Shown here piece by piece: positions 50,758 to 59,162 of a DNA stretch of 64,000 bases. The position numbers and the translations under genes are program-made. How positions within the stretch are numbered: position 1 is the first letter of the stretch; every line of letters starts with the position of its first letter. The stretch comes from CAZFDT01 sp964518335 (GTDB lineage Bacteria > Planctomycetota > Phycisphaerae > Phycisphaerales > Phycisphaeraceae): the NCBI GenBank assembly GCA_964518335.1, contig CAZFDT010000025.1:3802-67801 (forward strand), read 5' to 3'. The notes beneath the pieces were generated by a model, which searched no databases, was not told where the DNA came from, and saw nothing but the letters and a program-made list of their open reading frames with translations.

Positions 50758-51344
50758 CCGAAAACGCCGACCCCCAGGTGATGATTGTCGAGGACGAGCC
50801 GCGCATGCGCGAGCTGTTGCTGCGCATGCTGCACGAGTTGGGCTATGTCGGCCGGGCGTTTGCGTCGGCGGAGGCGGCGTGGCGCGAGCTGGCGCCGAGC
50901 CACGAGCCGACCATCCTGCTGCTGGACCTGAACCTGCCGGGCGAATCGGGGCTGAATCTCTACGAGAAGGCCCGCGCCGCGGGCAAGGCGGCGGCGGCGA
51001 TCGTGCTGACGGGTTTCGCCAGCGTCGAGTCGGCCCAGCAGGCGATCCGGCTGGAAGCGGTGGACTTCCTGACCAAGCCCTGCCACCTGGGCGAGCTGGA
51101 GGGCGCGATCGTGCGGGCCGAGGCGCGGCTGCGGGCGCCGGGGAAGGCAGCGGCCGTGCCCGTCGAGGACCCGGACGGCGGCGCGCCCGCGGAAGGTCGC
51201 ACGATCGAGGCGATGGAGCACGATCACATCGTGGCGGCGCTGGCGCGGCACGGGGGCAACCGCAAGGCCGCCGCCGACGCGCTGGGCATCAGCCTGCGCA
51301 CGCTGTACTACCGGCTGAAGCGCTATCGCGGAGAATCGACGTGA
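50754..51344 (+). CDS. Response regulator with Fis-type HTH
   Basis: 196 residues. CheY-like receiver with acidic EDE (13-15), phospho-acceptor Asp58 in LLLDLNLPGE, Thr/Ser in LTGFAS and Lys in LTKP, then a linker and a C-terminal Fis-like helix-turn-helix (ALARHGGNRKAAADALGISLRTLYYRLKRY). Layout matches PrrA/ActR/RegA regulators without an AAA+ domain. Partner of the overlapping histidine kinase. Target genes are not evident here. Confidence 0.93.
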   Translation: MTENADPQVMIVEDEPRMRELLLRMLHELGYVGRAFASAEAAWRELAPSHEPTILLLDLNLPGESGLNLYEKARAAGKAAAAIVLTGFASVESAQQAIRLEAVDFLTKPCHLGELEGAIVRAEARLRAPGKAAAVPVEDPDGGAPAEGRTIEAMEHDHIVAALARHGGNRKAAADALGISLRTLYYRLKRYRGEST

Positions 51345-51352
51345 GGGTGCAA

Positions 51353-51384
51353 GCCCGCAGGCGAGTCTTCGAGCCTGCGTGGAT
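51353..51384 (+). repeat. Dispersed hairpin element downstream of response regulator (left half of inverted pair)
   Basis: CGCAGGC/GCCTGCG stem around the exact consensus loop GAGTCTTCGA: the stem bases differ from other copies but still pair. Confidence 0.7.
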
Positions 51385-51408
51385 CTTCGCGGCCCCGGGA
51401 GCATCCGC

Positions 51409-51434
51409 GGTCCTCGAAGACTCGGCCGCGTGGC
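51409..51434 (-). repeat. Dispersed hairpin element, right half of inverted pair
   Basis: Minus-strand CGCGGCC ... GGACCGCG stem (one bulged A) around the consensus loop GAGTCTTCGA. Confidence 0.65.
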
Positions 51435-51446
51435 TTGCGGGCGCGC

Positions 51447-51476
51447 AAAAAAAGAGGCGGCTCGTGAGAGCCGCCT
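51447..51476 (-). terminator. Intrinsic terminator downstream of the lysine-rich microgene
   Basis: Minus strand: AGGCGGCTC/GAGCCGCCT stem (9 bp, loop TCAC) followed by C and seven T. A clear rho-independent terminator. Confidence 0.8.
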
Positions 51477-51609
51477 GCTTAAGAGCTCCGAGGCTTGTGC
51501 TTGGTGCCTGCCTCACGTGTCGCCATTTTTCGGAGCGGCGCGACGCGAGGCCGAGTGTTCTAGAGAAGTTTCTTACGCTAACGAATCATCAAACAGTCGA
51601 TCGTGAGTC

Positions 51610-51672
51610 TTACTTCTTCTTCTTGGCGGCCTTCTTCTTGCCACCCTTCTTCGCAGCTTTCTTCTTAGCCAT
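51610..51672 (-). CDS. 20-residue Lys/Ala/Gly-rich histone-H1-like micropeptide
   Basis: ATG at 51672, stop at 51610. The product begins MAKKKAAKKGGKKK and is made only of Met, Ala, Lys and Gly, like the basic tails of bacterial histone-H1-like (Hc1/AlgP) proteins. Support is unusually complete: AAAGGA Shine-Dalgarno eight bases upstream, promoter TTGACA-17-TTAAAT at 51740-51712, and an intrinsic terminator at 51447-51476. It may bind DNA or RNA, or the ~260-base transcript may be the functional product with the peptide as an extra. It is far shorter than known H1-like proteins (60 or more residues). Confidence 0.65.
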   Translation of the reverse strand: MAKKKAAKKGGKKKAAKKKK

Positions 51673-51711
51673 GGTCGCTATCCTTTCTCAAGGCACTCGG
51701 AGCTTGTGGTC

Positions 51712-51740
51712 ATTTAACGGGATGATGAATCAGATGTCAA
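51712..51740 (-). promoter_or_regulatory. Promoter of the lysine-rich microgene
   Basis: Minus strand: -35 TTGACA (51740-51735), 17-base spacer, -10 TTAAAT (51717-51712). Start near 51705, about 33 bases before the ATG. Confidence 0.7.
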
Positions 51741-51873
51741 CATTTTTTTCATCATCGCAAAAGATTTATCGGGTGACGGGGGCGATGGACTTGAGCAAAG
51801 CGTCAACGTTGAGGAGACTTCGACGCACGCTTGACCACTCACCCTTGACTGCTCATCACCCGCGATCAGCGTC

Positions 51874-53955
51874 TTACTCTTCCTCGATCTTGGGCTTCCA
51901 CTGCGCGACGATCTGCTGTTGCACGTGCGCGGGCACGGGCTCGTAGCCGGAGAGGTCGAGGGTGTAACTGCCTTGACCGCCGGTGACGCTCTTGAGCTGG
52001 TTCTGATAGTTGGCGACCTCCGCCAGCGGGACCAGCGCGGTGATGACGGTCTGATCGCCGAGCATGTCGGTGCCCTGAATTCGGCCTCTTTTCCCGGACA
52101 AATCGCCGGTGATCGTGCCCACGTGCTGTTGCGGGACGGTGATCTCGATCTGGGCGATGGGCTCGAGGATGACGGGCCTGGCCTTCTGCACGGCGTCGAT
52201 GAAGGCGCGCTTGCCCGCGGTGACGAAGGCGACTTCCTTCGAGTCCACGTCGTGGTGCTTGCCGTCGTACACCTCGACGCGCACGTCCTCGATGGGATAG
52301 CCGGCGATCGCGCCGGTCTCGAGGACCATGCGCACGCCCTTCTCGATGGCGGGCAGGAACTGGCGCGGCGGGTTGCCGCCGACCGTTTCATCGACGAACT
52401 CGAACCCCGCGCCGCGCTCGCGCGGCTTGATGCGCAGGTACACCTCGCCGAACTGACCGGCGCCGCCCGTCTGCTTCTTGTGGCGGTGGTGGCCCTGCGA
52501 CTCGACCGTCACCGTCTCGCGGTAGGCGATCTTCGGCGGCTTGGTATCCACCTCGACGTGGAAGCGGTTCTTCATGCGCTCCAGCACGATGCGCAGGTGC
52601 AGCTCGCCCATGCCGTAGATCACCGTCTCGTGCGTGCCGCTGTCGCGGACGACCTTGAGCGTGGGGTCCTCTTCGAGGAGCTTGGTGAGGGCTTCGCCGA
52701 TCTTGGCCTCGTCGCCGCGGCGTTTGGCGGTGATGGCCAGTCCGTACATCGGCTCGGGATACGCCTTGTGCAGGTAGCGGATGTGGTCTTCGTCGTGCGA
52801 GTCGTGCAGCACCGCGCCGCGATGGATGTCATCGACCTTGGCCACCGCGCAGAGGTCGCCGGGGATGGCCGTGTCCACCTCGATGGTCTTGCCGCCCTGC
52901 TGCTTGTAGAGGTGGCCGACCTTGAACGGCTTTTTCGTCTCGCCCGCCTTCGGGTCGCCGATGTAGAGCTGCGTGTCCTTGGTGATCGTGCCCTGGTGGA
53001 GGCGGAACGAGGCGAGCTTGCCCACGAACGGATCGATCGTCACGCTGAACACGTGGGCGATGACGTGCTTCTTCGGATCGGGCTCGGCGTGCAGCTCGTG
53101 CAGCGTGTCGCCGCCCTTGGCGAAGGGGCGCGGGTTGCCCTCCAGCGGGTTGGGGCAGAGCTTGACGATCACGTCCAGCAGCTCCTTGACGCCCACGGGC
53201 TTCTCCGGGTCGCTGTGCGGGCGCGCGGCGGTGAAGCAGATCGGCACCAGATGCCCCTCGCGCAGCGCCTTCTCGAACGGCTCGTGCAACTGCTCGGGCG
53301 CGATGTCGCCCTGCTCCAGGTACTTCTCCATCAGCTCCTCATCGACCTCGACGACCTGCTCGATCAGGGCCTGGTGGGCCTCCTCGACGCTGCTGAAGTC
53401 GGGTTTCGCATCGCTGGCGGCGAGATTGAAGAAGCAATCCACCACTTCAGTGCCGCCGTTGGCGGGCAGGTTGATGGGCAGGCATTCCTTGCCGAAGACT
53501 TCCTGGATGCGGGCGACGAGGCCGGGCAGGTCGATGTTCTCATGATCGATCTTGTTGATGACGATCATGCGGCAGAGCTTGCGGTAGGTGGCGCGGTCCC
53601 AGATGCGGCGGTGGTTGGACTCGATGCCGGCAAAGGCGTTGACGACCAGGGCGGCGGTCTCGATGGCGGGCATGGCCATGAACGCCTGCCCGATGAAGTC
53701 GGGATAGCCCGGCGTGTCGATGAGGTTGACGTGCGTGCCCTGATGGTCGGCGTGGGTGATAGACATGAAGAGGCTGTGGCCGTGCTGGCGTTCCTCTTCG
53801 GCGGCGTCGCTGGTGGTCGTGCCCTTCTCGACGGCGCCCAGGTGGTGGATGGCCCCGGCCTGGTGCAGCAGCGACTCGATGAGCGTCGTCTTGCCGCACG
53901 CGCCGTGGCCAAACAGGGCAATGTTGCGGATGTCAGCGGTGGTGTAAGCAGGCAT
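51874..53955 (-). CDS. fusA: Elongation factor G paralogue
   Basis: 693 residues from the ATG at 53955 (AGGAG upstream). GTPase with G1 GHGACGKTT, G3 DTPGYPDF, G4 NKIDH; then domain II (IAHVFSVTIDPFVGKLAS), III (GMGELHLRIVLERMKN), IV and V (PIAQIEITVPQQHVGTITGDLSGKRGRIQG). All EF-G domains are present. The P-loop HGACGKTTL and domain IV sequence HRHKKQTGGAGQFGEV suit the second, EF-G2-like group found beside the normal str-operon fusA. It probably acts in translation elongation or ribosome recycling, with a specialised role. No ribosomal genes adjoin it. Confidence 0.88.
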   Translation of the reverse strand: MPAYTTADIRNIALFGHGACGKTTLIESLLHQAGAIHHLGAVEKGTTTSDAAEEERQHGHSLFMSITHADHQGTHVNLIDTPGYPDFIGQAFMAMPAIETAALVVNAFAGIESNHRRIWDRATYRKLCRMIVINKIDHENIDLPGLVARIQEVFGKECLPINLPANGGTEVVDCFFNLAASDAKPDFSSVEEAHQALIEQVVEVDEELMEKYLEQGDIAPEQLHEPFEKALREGHLVPICFTAARPHSDPEKPVGVKELLDVIVKLCPNPLEGNPRPFAKGGDTLHELHAEPDPKKHVIAHVFSVTIDPFVGKLASFRLHQGTITKDTQLYIGDPKAGETKKPFKVGHLYKQQGGKTIEVDTAIPGDLCAVAKVDDIHRGAVLHDSHDEDHIRYLHKAYPEPMYGLAITAKRRGDEAKIGEALTKLLEEDPTLKVVRDSGTHETVIYGMGELHLRIVLERMKNRFHVEVDTKPPKIAYRETVTVESQGHHRHKKQTGGAGQFGEVYLRIKPRERGAGFEFVDETVGGNPPRQFLPAIEKGVRMVLETGAIAGYPIEDVRVEVYDGKHHDVDSKEVAFVTAGKRAFIDAVQKARPVILEPIAQIEITVPQQHVGTITGDLSGKRGRIQGTDMLGDQTVITALVPLAEVANYQNQLKSVTGGQGSYTLDLSGYEPVPAHVQQQIVAQWKPKIEEE

Positions 53956-54054
53956 GCGATGAACTCCTGAGAACCAGGGAGGAAGCGACGCGTTCGGTCG
54001 TCGTGACGCCAGTATAAGGATCGCCGACTTGCATGGCGACCGCCGATCGGCACG

Positions 54055-55476
54055 ATGAGGGCGATGAGCGACACCGCACGACTGGCCGCGCTGGACCACG
54101 CCCACGTGTGGCATCCGTTCACACCCATGCGGCAATGGGCGGCGCACGACCCGGTGGTCATCGAGCGCGGCGAGGGCCCGTGGCTGATCGACACCGACGG
54201 CCGACGCTACATCGACGGCGTGTCGAGCCTCTGGTGCAACGTCCACGGCCACCGCGTGCCCGCCATCGACCAGGCGATACGCGACCAGCTCGACAAGATC
54301 GCCCACTCGACCCTGCTGGGCCTAGCGAACGTCCCGTCGATCGAGCTGGCCGCCCGCCTCTGCCAGATCGCGCCCGCGCCGCTGACCCGGGTGTTCTACT
54401 CCGACGCCGGGGCGACGGCGCTGGAAGTGGCGTTCAAGATGGCCGTGGGCCATTGGCATCACCGGGGCCAGCCGCGGCGCACGCGCTTCATCGGCCTGCG
54501 CGAGGCGTACCACGGCGACACCGTCGGGGCCATGAGCGTCGGGTTCAGCGAGCTGTTCCACAAGCCCTTCGTGTCGATGGTGTTTCCCGTGACGAGCTTC
54601 GCCCATCCCGATGCCTGCCGCCCCCCGGAAGATCTGAAATCGCAGATCTCAAGTCTCAAATCCGACCGATGGCCGTCTGAAGACCCCGCCCTCGCCGACT
54701 CGTTACGGGCTCACTGTCTGGCCGACCTCGAACAACTGCTGCGTGAGCAGGGCGACGACACCGCGGCGGTGGTGATCGAGCCGGTGATGCAGGGGGCGGC
54801 GGGGATGATCTGTCAGCCGCCGGGGTTTGTGCGCAGGGTGCGCGAGCTGTGCGATCGTTATGGCGTGCTGCTGATCGCCGACGAGGTGGCCGTGGGCTTC
54901 GGCCGCACCGGGCGCATGTTCGCCTGCGAGCACGACGGCGTGGCGCCCGACATCCTCTGCCTGGCCAAGGGCATCACCGGGGGCTACCTTCCGCTGGCGG
55001 CGACGCTGGCCACCGACGCCGTCTTCGAGTCGTTCTGCGGCGAGCTGCACGAGCGCCGAACGCTCTACCACGGGCACACCTACACGGGCAACCCGCTGGC
55101 GTGCGCCGCGGCGCTGGCGTCGCTGGACCTCTTCGAGCAGACGCGCCTGCTCGACCATGTCCAAGTGTCGGCGGCGATCATCGCCCAGCGACTGGGGGCG
55201 CTGCGCGATCATCCCCACGTGGTGGACGTGCGTCAGCGCGGCGTGATGGTGGGCATCGAACTGTGCCGCGACCGGGCGACCGCCGAGCCGTTCGATTTCA
55301 GTCGGCGCACCGGCGCGGCCGTGTGCCTGGCGATGCGCGAGCAGGGCCTGATCGTCCGGCCGCTGGGCGATGTGGTGGTGCTCATGCCCGCGCCGGCGAT
55401 GCCCCACGACGTGCTGCACCGCATGCTCGACATCGTCATCGCCACGCTCCGCGCGTGGCCTCCACGCCGGAGCTGA
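54055..55476 (+). CDS. bioA: Adenosylmethionine-8-amino-7-oxononanoate aminotransferase with inserted microrepeat
   Basis: 473 residues (ATG 54055; 54064 possible). PLP enzyme of biotin synthesis (7-keto-8-aminopelargonate to 7,8-diaminopelargonate with SAM as amino donor). BioA-specific signature HVWHPFTPM at the start, then SDAGATALEVAFKMA, EAYHGDTVGAMSVG, IADEVAVGFGRTG and CLAKGITGGYLPL with the Schiff-base Lys305. After FAHPDACRPP comes an unusual DLKSQISSLKSDRWPSED segment (54629-54665), encoded by an AT-rich simple repeat and absent from normal BioA. The stop codon is supplied by a hairpin element (55462-55497). Confidence 0.9.
   Translation: MRAMSDTARLAALDHAHVWHPFTPMRQWAAHDPVVIERGEGPWLIDTDGRRYIDGVSSLWCNVHGHRVPAIDQAIRDQLDKIAHSTLLGLANVPSIELAARLCQIAPAPLTRVFYSDAGATALEVAFKMAVGHWHHRGQPRRTRFIGLREAYHGDTVGAMSVGFSELFHKPFVSMVFPVTSFAHPDACRPPEDLKSQISSLKSDRWPSEDPALADSLRAHCLADLEQLLREQGDDTAAVVIEPVMQGAAGMICQPPGFVRRVRELCDRYGVLLIADEVAVGFGRTGRMFACEHDGVAPDILCLAKGITGGYLPLAATLATDAVFESFCGELHERRTLYHGHTYTGNPLACAAALASLDLFEQTRLLDHVQVSAAIIAQRLGALRDHPHVVDVRQRGVMVGIELCRDRATAEPFDFSRRTGAAVCLAMREQGLIVRPLGDVVVLMPAPAMPHDVLHRMLDIVIATLRAWPPRRS
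54629..54665 (+). repeat. ATCTGAAATC/ATCTCAAGTC microrepeat inside bioA
   Basis: Three or four degenerate ~10-base units (GATCTGAAAT, GCAGATCTC, AAGTCTCAAAT) giving the peptide LKSQISSLKS. AT-rich against a G+C-rich background. Confidence 0.65.
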
Positions 55477-55497
55477 GGCTTGGCGAAGCTCCGGATT
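55462..55497 (+). repeat. Dispersed hairpin element at end of bioA (left half of inverted pair)
   Basis: CCGGAGCT/AGCTCCGG stem with loop GAGGCTTGGCGA; the bioA TGA stop (55474-55476) lies inside it. Confidence 0.75.
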
Positions 55498-55520
55498 CCC
55501 CCGCCGTGGCGCCGACGCCA

Positions 55521-55557
55521 TCATCCGGAGCTTCGGAGGACCTCAGCTCCGGCGTGG
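55521..55557 (-). repeat. Dispersed hairpin element at end of EAL-GGDEF gene (right half of inverted pair)
   Basis: Minus-strand CCGGAGCT/AGCTCCGG stem with loop GAGGTCCTCCGA. It provides the stop codon and last residues of the EAL-CBS-GGDEF protein. Confidence 0.75.
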
Positions 55558-57401
55558 GGGCCCTTGTGGCCGGCGTCGTGCCCGTGCTTGTACGAGCGGT
55601 GCTCGGCCAGGTGGCAGCTTCGGCCGCGCTCGGCGGAGAGGGCCTTGGCCTTCTTCTTCAGCGACGCGGCGATCTGCGACAGCATGCCGGGGTGGACCGC
55701 GGCGTCGAAGTGCGTGCTGTCGATGACGGCCAGGCTCATCGTCACCAGGGGCACGTCGCGCTTGTGGCCCTGGCGGTCGGTGGCGGGGAACGAGCCGTCC
55801 TTGCGGTGCCTGGGCTTGAACAGTCGCAGGCGTTCGTCGTCGAAGGTGCGCCCGATGGCGTCCAGTGCGTCGTCGGCGAGCACGCTGGGGCAGACCATGA
55901 CGAAGTCGTCGCCGCCGACGTGGCCCAGTCGCGCGTGCTCGCTGCACTTGCCCGCGTGGCGGCCCAGCACGTCGGCGGCCAGGCGGATCATCTCGTCGCC
56001 CATGAGGAAGCCGTAGGCGTCGTTGTATTCCTTGAAGCGGTCCAGGTCGGCGTAGATCACGGTGAACGTGCCCCGCGCCAGCGCGTCGCGCAGCCACGTC
56101 TGGATCGTGCGGTTGCCCGGCAGTCCCGTGAGCGGATTGGCGGCGTGGGCCGTCTCGATCTCGATCTGGATCGACCGCGCCAGCAACTGCTTGATCGTCA
56201 CCGTGCCGATGAATCGCCCGGCGTGATCGGTGACGACGACCGGCTCGTACAACTCGTGGTGCGGACGGTCCATGGCCAGCTTCGCCAGCGTGGTCACGGC
56301 GACCTTGTCCTCGACGATGAGCGTGCCGCTGTTGGCGATCATCTCGGCGGGGCGGTTCTGATAGAGCGAAAAGCCCACGGGCCCGGCGGTCTTGAGGTAG
56401 AACTGCTGCCGCGTGATCAGCCCCGCGGGGCGTTCGCCGTCGAGCACGACCAGGTGGTCCAGTGCAGCGTCGCGGACGAACCGCCGGGCGATGTCGTCGC
56501 CGGTGTGCGAGCCCTTGCGGATGGTCTGTCGTCGCACGACCATGCCGGCGATCGTTTCGCTCACCTCGCCCCGGCCGTAGTGCAACCCGACGCCCATGGC
56601 CCCCAGCCGGTCGCGCACCAGGTCGCTCAGCCCCACCGGCTGCGCTTGCGGCGGCGCGAAGAGATACCCCTGCGCGTACCGCACCCCCAGACGCAGCAGC
56701 GTGCCCAGGTCCTCCCACGACTCGACCCCTTCGGCGATGAGCTGCGAGTCCACCCCCGACGCAAACGACACCACCGCCGCCACGAGCTGCTGCTTGTATT
56801 GGTCCACTGCAACACCGTGCACGATCTTGCGGTCCAGCTTGATGAAGTGCGGCGTGGCGGTGATGAGCGTCAGCAGGCTCGAGTGCCCCGCGCCGAAGTC
56901 GTCCAGGGCCACCCGGTAGCCGTCGCGCCCGAAGCGCTCCACCAGCCGGCGGAAGCGCACGGGGTCGTCGATGAAGCTGTCCTCGGTGATCTCCACGACG
57001 AAGCGCGCGTCGCCCAGCCCGCGCCGCTCGACCGCCTGGCGGTTGAAGTCGCCGGCGAAGCGCGGGTCGGTGAACACCTCGGGCGTGGCGTTGAGGAAGA
57101 AGCGGCCCTGTCTCGACGCCGGCGGACACGTCCCGATGGCGGCGAACGCCGCGTCCCGGCACAGCCGCTCCAGCTCCCAGAGCAACCCGCACCGCCGCGC
57201 CGCGGCGAACATCGCCGCCGGCGACCCTAGCGACCCCTCCCCGCGCGACAGCACCTCGTGCCCGATCGGCCTCTTGGCGAACAGATCGACGATCGGCTGA
57301 AACACCGACGTGACCGCCCGCGTCTGGATCATCTCCCGCAGGAGAAGCCCATCGTCGCCGGCGGGTGCGAACACATGGCCCACCGCTTTCATCGGGTTCA
57401 C
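55521..57401 (-). CDS. EAL-CBS-GGDEF cyclic di-GMP protein
   Basis: 626 residues (ATG 57401 or 57392). N-terminal EAL phosphodiesterase domain (~25-250) with HEVLSRGEG, ITEDS, LDDFGAGHSS, FIKLDRKI and LIAEGVES; a CBS-type pair (~290-400); then a GGDEF domain (~415-580) with YADLDRFKEYND and GHVGGDDFVMV. Both active sites look intact, so it may make and break cyclic di-GMP, with CBS sensing a nucleotide. The last ~10 codons (AEVLRSSG) come from the hairpin element at 55521-55557, so the tail seems to have been changed by a repeat. Confidence 0.9.
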   Translation of the reverse strand: MNPMKAVGHVFAPAGDDGLLLREMIQTRAVTSVFQPIVDLFAKRPIGHEVLSRGEGSLGSPAAMFAAARRCGLLWELERLCRDAAFAAIGTCPPASRQGRFFLNATPEVFTDPRFAGDFNRQAVERRGLGDARFVVEITEDSFIDDPVRFRRLVERFGRDGYRVALDDFGAGHSSLLTLITATPHFIKLDRKIVHGVAVDQYKQQLVAAVVSFASGVDSQLIAEGVESWEDLGTLLRLGVRYAQGYLFAPPQAQPVGLSDLVRDRLGAMGVGLHYGRGEVSETIAGMVVRRQTIRKGSHTGDDIARRFVRDAALDHLVVLDGERPAGLITRQQFYLKTAGPVGFSLYQNRPAEMIANSGTLIVEDKVAVTTLAKLAMDRPHHELYEPVVVTDHAGRFIGTVTIKQLLARSIQIEIETAHAANPLTGLPGNRTIQTWLRDALARGTFTVIYADLDRFKEYNDAYGFLMGDEMIRLAADVLGRHAGKCSEHARLGHVGGDDFVMVCPSVLADDALDAIGRTFDDERLRLFKPRHRKDGSFPATDRQGHKRDVPLVTMSLAVIDSTHFDAAVHPGMLSQIAASLKKKAKALSAERGRSCHLAEHRSYKHGHDAGHKGPHAGAEVLRSSG

Positions 57402-57578
57402 CCCTCCGTGCGACGGCGCGCCGCGTCACGTTGCGACCCGTCACGATCCGGGTCGCAGCGCCGTCGCGTCAATCCTCCAATTCGCGCTCGCCTTGGGCCA
57501 ACCCGATGACAGCGAAAACTTTGCCCGATCCGCACGCGCCCCGCAAGCGCGACCCAGCCGCTACCGCCGCGCCAGCCG

Positions 57579-59030
57579 TCACACCCGGACGCGCTGCCAG
57601 CCGCCGCAGAGGAACCGAGACATGAACAACACGCCGCGCACCACCAGCTCCCCGCACAGCGCCACCCACAGCCAGCGCAGGTCCCCGTCCAACAGCAGCA
57701 CCACCACCGCCGCCGCCGGCACGCGCACCAGAAACGTCGAGGTGTACGTCAGCAGCATCGCCCCGCGCGTGTCCCCCGCGCCGCGCAACGCGCTGGACAG
57801 CACGATCGACGTGGCGAAGAACACCTGCACCCCGGCGCAGATGCGCAGCAGCGCCGGCGCCGTCTGCTGATGTACCTGTGCCGTCGAGATCACCGACACC
57901 AGCAGCTCGGGCACGATGAAGAAGGCCAGCCCGAGCACGCCCATCATCGCCGCCGCCAGCGCCCAGCACAGCATCGCCGCCTGCTTCGCCCGCGCCGCGC
58001 TGCCCGCGCCCAGGTACTGGCCCACCAGCGTCGCCGCCGCCACGCCCATCGCAAAGCCCGGCAGAAAACTGATCGACTCGATGCGGATCGCGATCATGTG
58101 TGACCCGATCGTCCCCTCGCCGCCGCTGAGGCTCACCAGCTTGAGCACGGCGAAGTTGCCCATCCACATGCCCGCGCTCTCGAGCAGGTTGGGCACGCCC
58201 ACGCGGACGATCCGCCACAGCGTCGGACCATGCGGACGCAGCCGCACCAGCCTCAGCTTGATCGGGCGCTGCCGCGGGCCGTTGAGCAGCACGCCCACGA
58301 CGATCACCGCGCCCACCGCCCACGCCACGACCGTGCCCCAGGCGATGCCCGCCACCCCGTGCCCGCCGATCGGCGCCGGGCCGAACACCAGCAGCACGCT
58401 CGCCCCGATGTTCACCGCGTTGACCACCACCATCACCCAGAAGGGGCTGACGGTGTCGCCGGCGCCGCGCAGGCACGCGTTGCCGATGAACAGCACGCCC
58501 ATCAGCGGCGACGCCAGCGCGATGATCCGCAGGTACAGCACGCACAGGCCCAGCGCCTCGCCCCTGACGCCCGCCAGCGCCCCCAGCGCCGGCGCCGCCG
58601 CGTACAGCGCCGCCCCCAGCACCGCCCCGCACGCCGACGCCAGCAGCAGCGACTGGCCAAGTGCAGCGTTCGCCACCCGCCGATGCCGGCCCCCGATCGC
58701 CCGCGCCACCAGCGCCGACGCCCCCACGCCCACCGCCCCGTGGAGCATCCCCATCAGCCACATCAGATACCCCGCCACGCCCAGCGCGTCCGTCGCCGCC
58801 ACCGCCGCGCCCTGCGGCGACAGCCGACCCGCCAGCGCCAGGTCCACCGTCCCCACCAGAAACTGCATCACCTGCTCCAGCAGCGGCCACATCGCCAGCG
58901 CCAGCACCTGCCGCGGCAGCGACAGCCCCGCCAGGCGACCGGGCAACTGCAGCTCGATCAACGCCGGGACCGACTCCTCGACCGGATCGTCGGCGACGGC
59001 CACGGCAACCTCACGAGCATGGTCCGACAT
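57579..59030 (-). CDS. MATE-family efflux transporter
   Basis: 483 residues, about 12 TM helices in two six-helix halves, with the MATE repeats LVGTVDLALAGRLS, NACLRGAGDTVSPFW and SSALRGAGDTRGAML. It is probably a drug or metabolite exporter driven by Na+ or H+; the substrate is unknown. The N-terminal ~45 residues are a charged cytosolic extension. It is separate from the EAL-GGDEF gene upstream of its stop by 177 bases. Confidence 0.9.
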   Translation of the reverse strand: MSDHAREVAVAVADDPVEESVPALIELQLPGRLAGLSLPRQVLALAMWPLLEQVMQFLVGTVDLALAGRLSPQGAAVAATDALGVAGYLMWLMGMLHGAVGVGASALVARAIGGRHRRVANAALGQSLLLASACGAVLGAALYAAAPALGALAGVRGEALGLCVLYLRIIALASPLMGVLFIGNACLRGAGDTVSPFWVMVVVNAVNIGASVLLVFGPAPIGGHGVAGIAWGTVVAWAVGAVIVVGVLLNGPRQRPIKLRLVRLRPHGPTLWRIVRVGVPNLLESAGMWMGNFAVLKLVSLSGGEGTIGSHMIAIRIESISFLPGFAMGVAAATLVGQYLGAGSAARAKQAAMLCWALAAAMMGVLGLAFFIVPELLVSVISTAQVHQQTAPALLRICAGVQVFFATSIVLSSALRGAGDTRGAMLLTYTSTFLVRVPAAAVVVLLLDGDLRWLWVALCGELVVRGVLFMSRFLCGGWQRVRV

Positions 59031-59043
59031 GGAACTGGGGCCG

Positions 59044-59075
59044 CCACGCCGGACCTGAGTCTTCGAAGGTCCGGG
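59044..59075 (+). repeat. Dispersed hairpin element upstream of MATE gene (left half of inverted pair)
   Basis: CCGGACCT/AGGTCCGG stem with the exact consensus loop GAGTCTTCGA: compensatory stem change compared with the CCGGGTCT/AGACCCGG copies. Confidence 0.78.
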
Positions 59076-59100
59076 TCGGGCCTGGGCAGCAGGTTAGGGC

Positions 59101-59153
59101 GAATCCGGGTCTTCGAAGACTCAGACCCGGCGTGAAGACTCAGACCCGGCGTG
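59101..59153 (-). repeat. Dispersed hairpin element plus partial copy upstream of FKBP stop
   Basis: Minus-strand CCGGGTCT/AGACCCGG stem with loop GAGTCTTCGA (59101-59134), followed by a half copy AAGACTCAGACCCGGCGTG (59135-59153). Confidence 0.78.
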
Positions 59154-59162
59154 CAAGCGGCG

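Larger units (their letters stand above)
51345..51873. other. 529-base gap with hairpin pair, terminator and microgene
   Basis: From left to right: an inverted pair of hairpin elements, a minus-strand intrinsic terminator, ~130 bases with no clear feature, the 20-codon lysine-rich gene, its promoter, and ~130 bases before the EF-G stop. The last part holds an AT-rich segment (51740-51775) with no gene seen. Confidence 0.5.
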
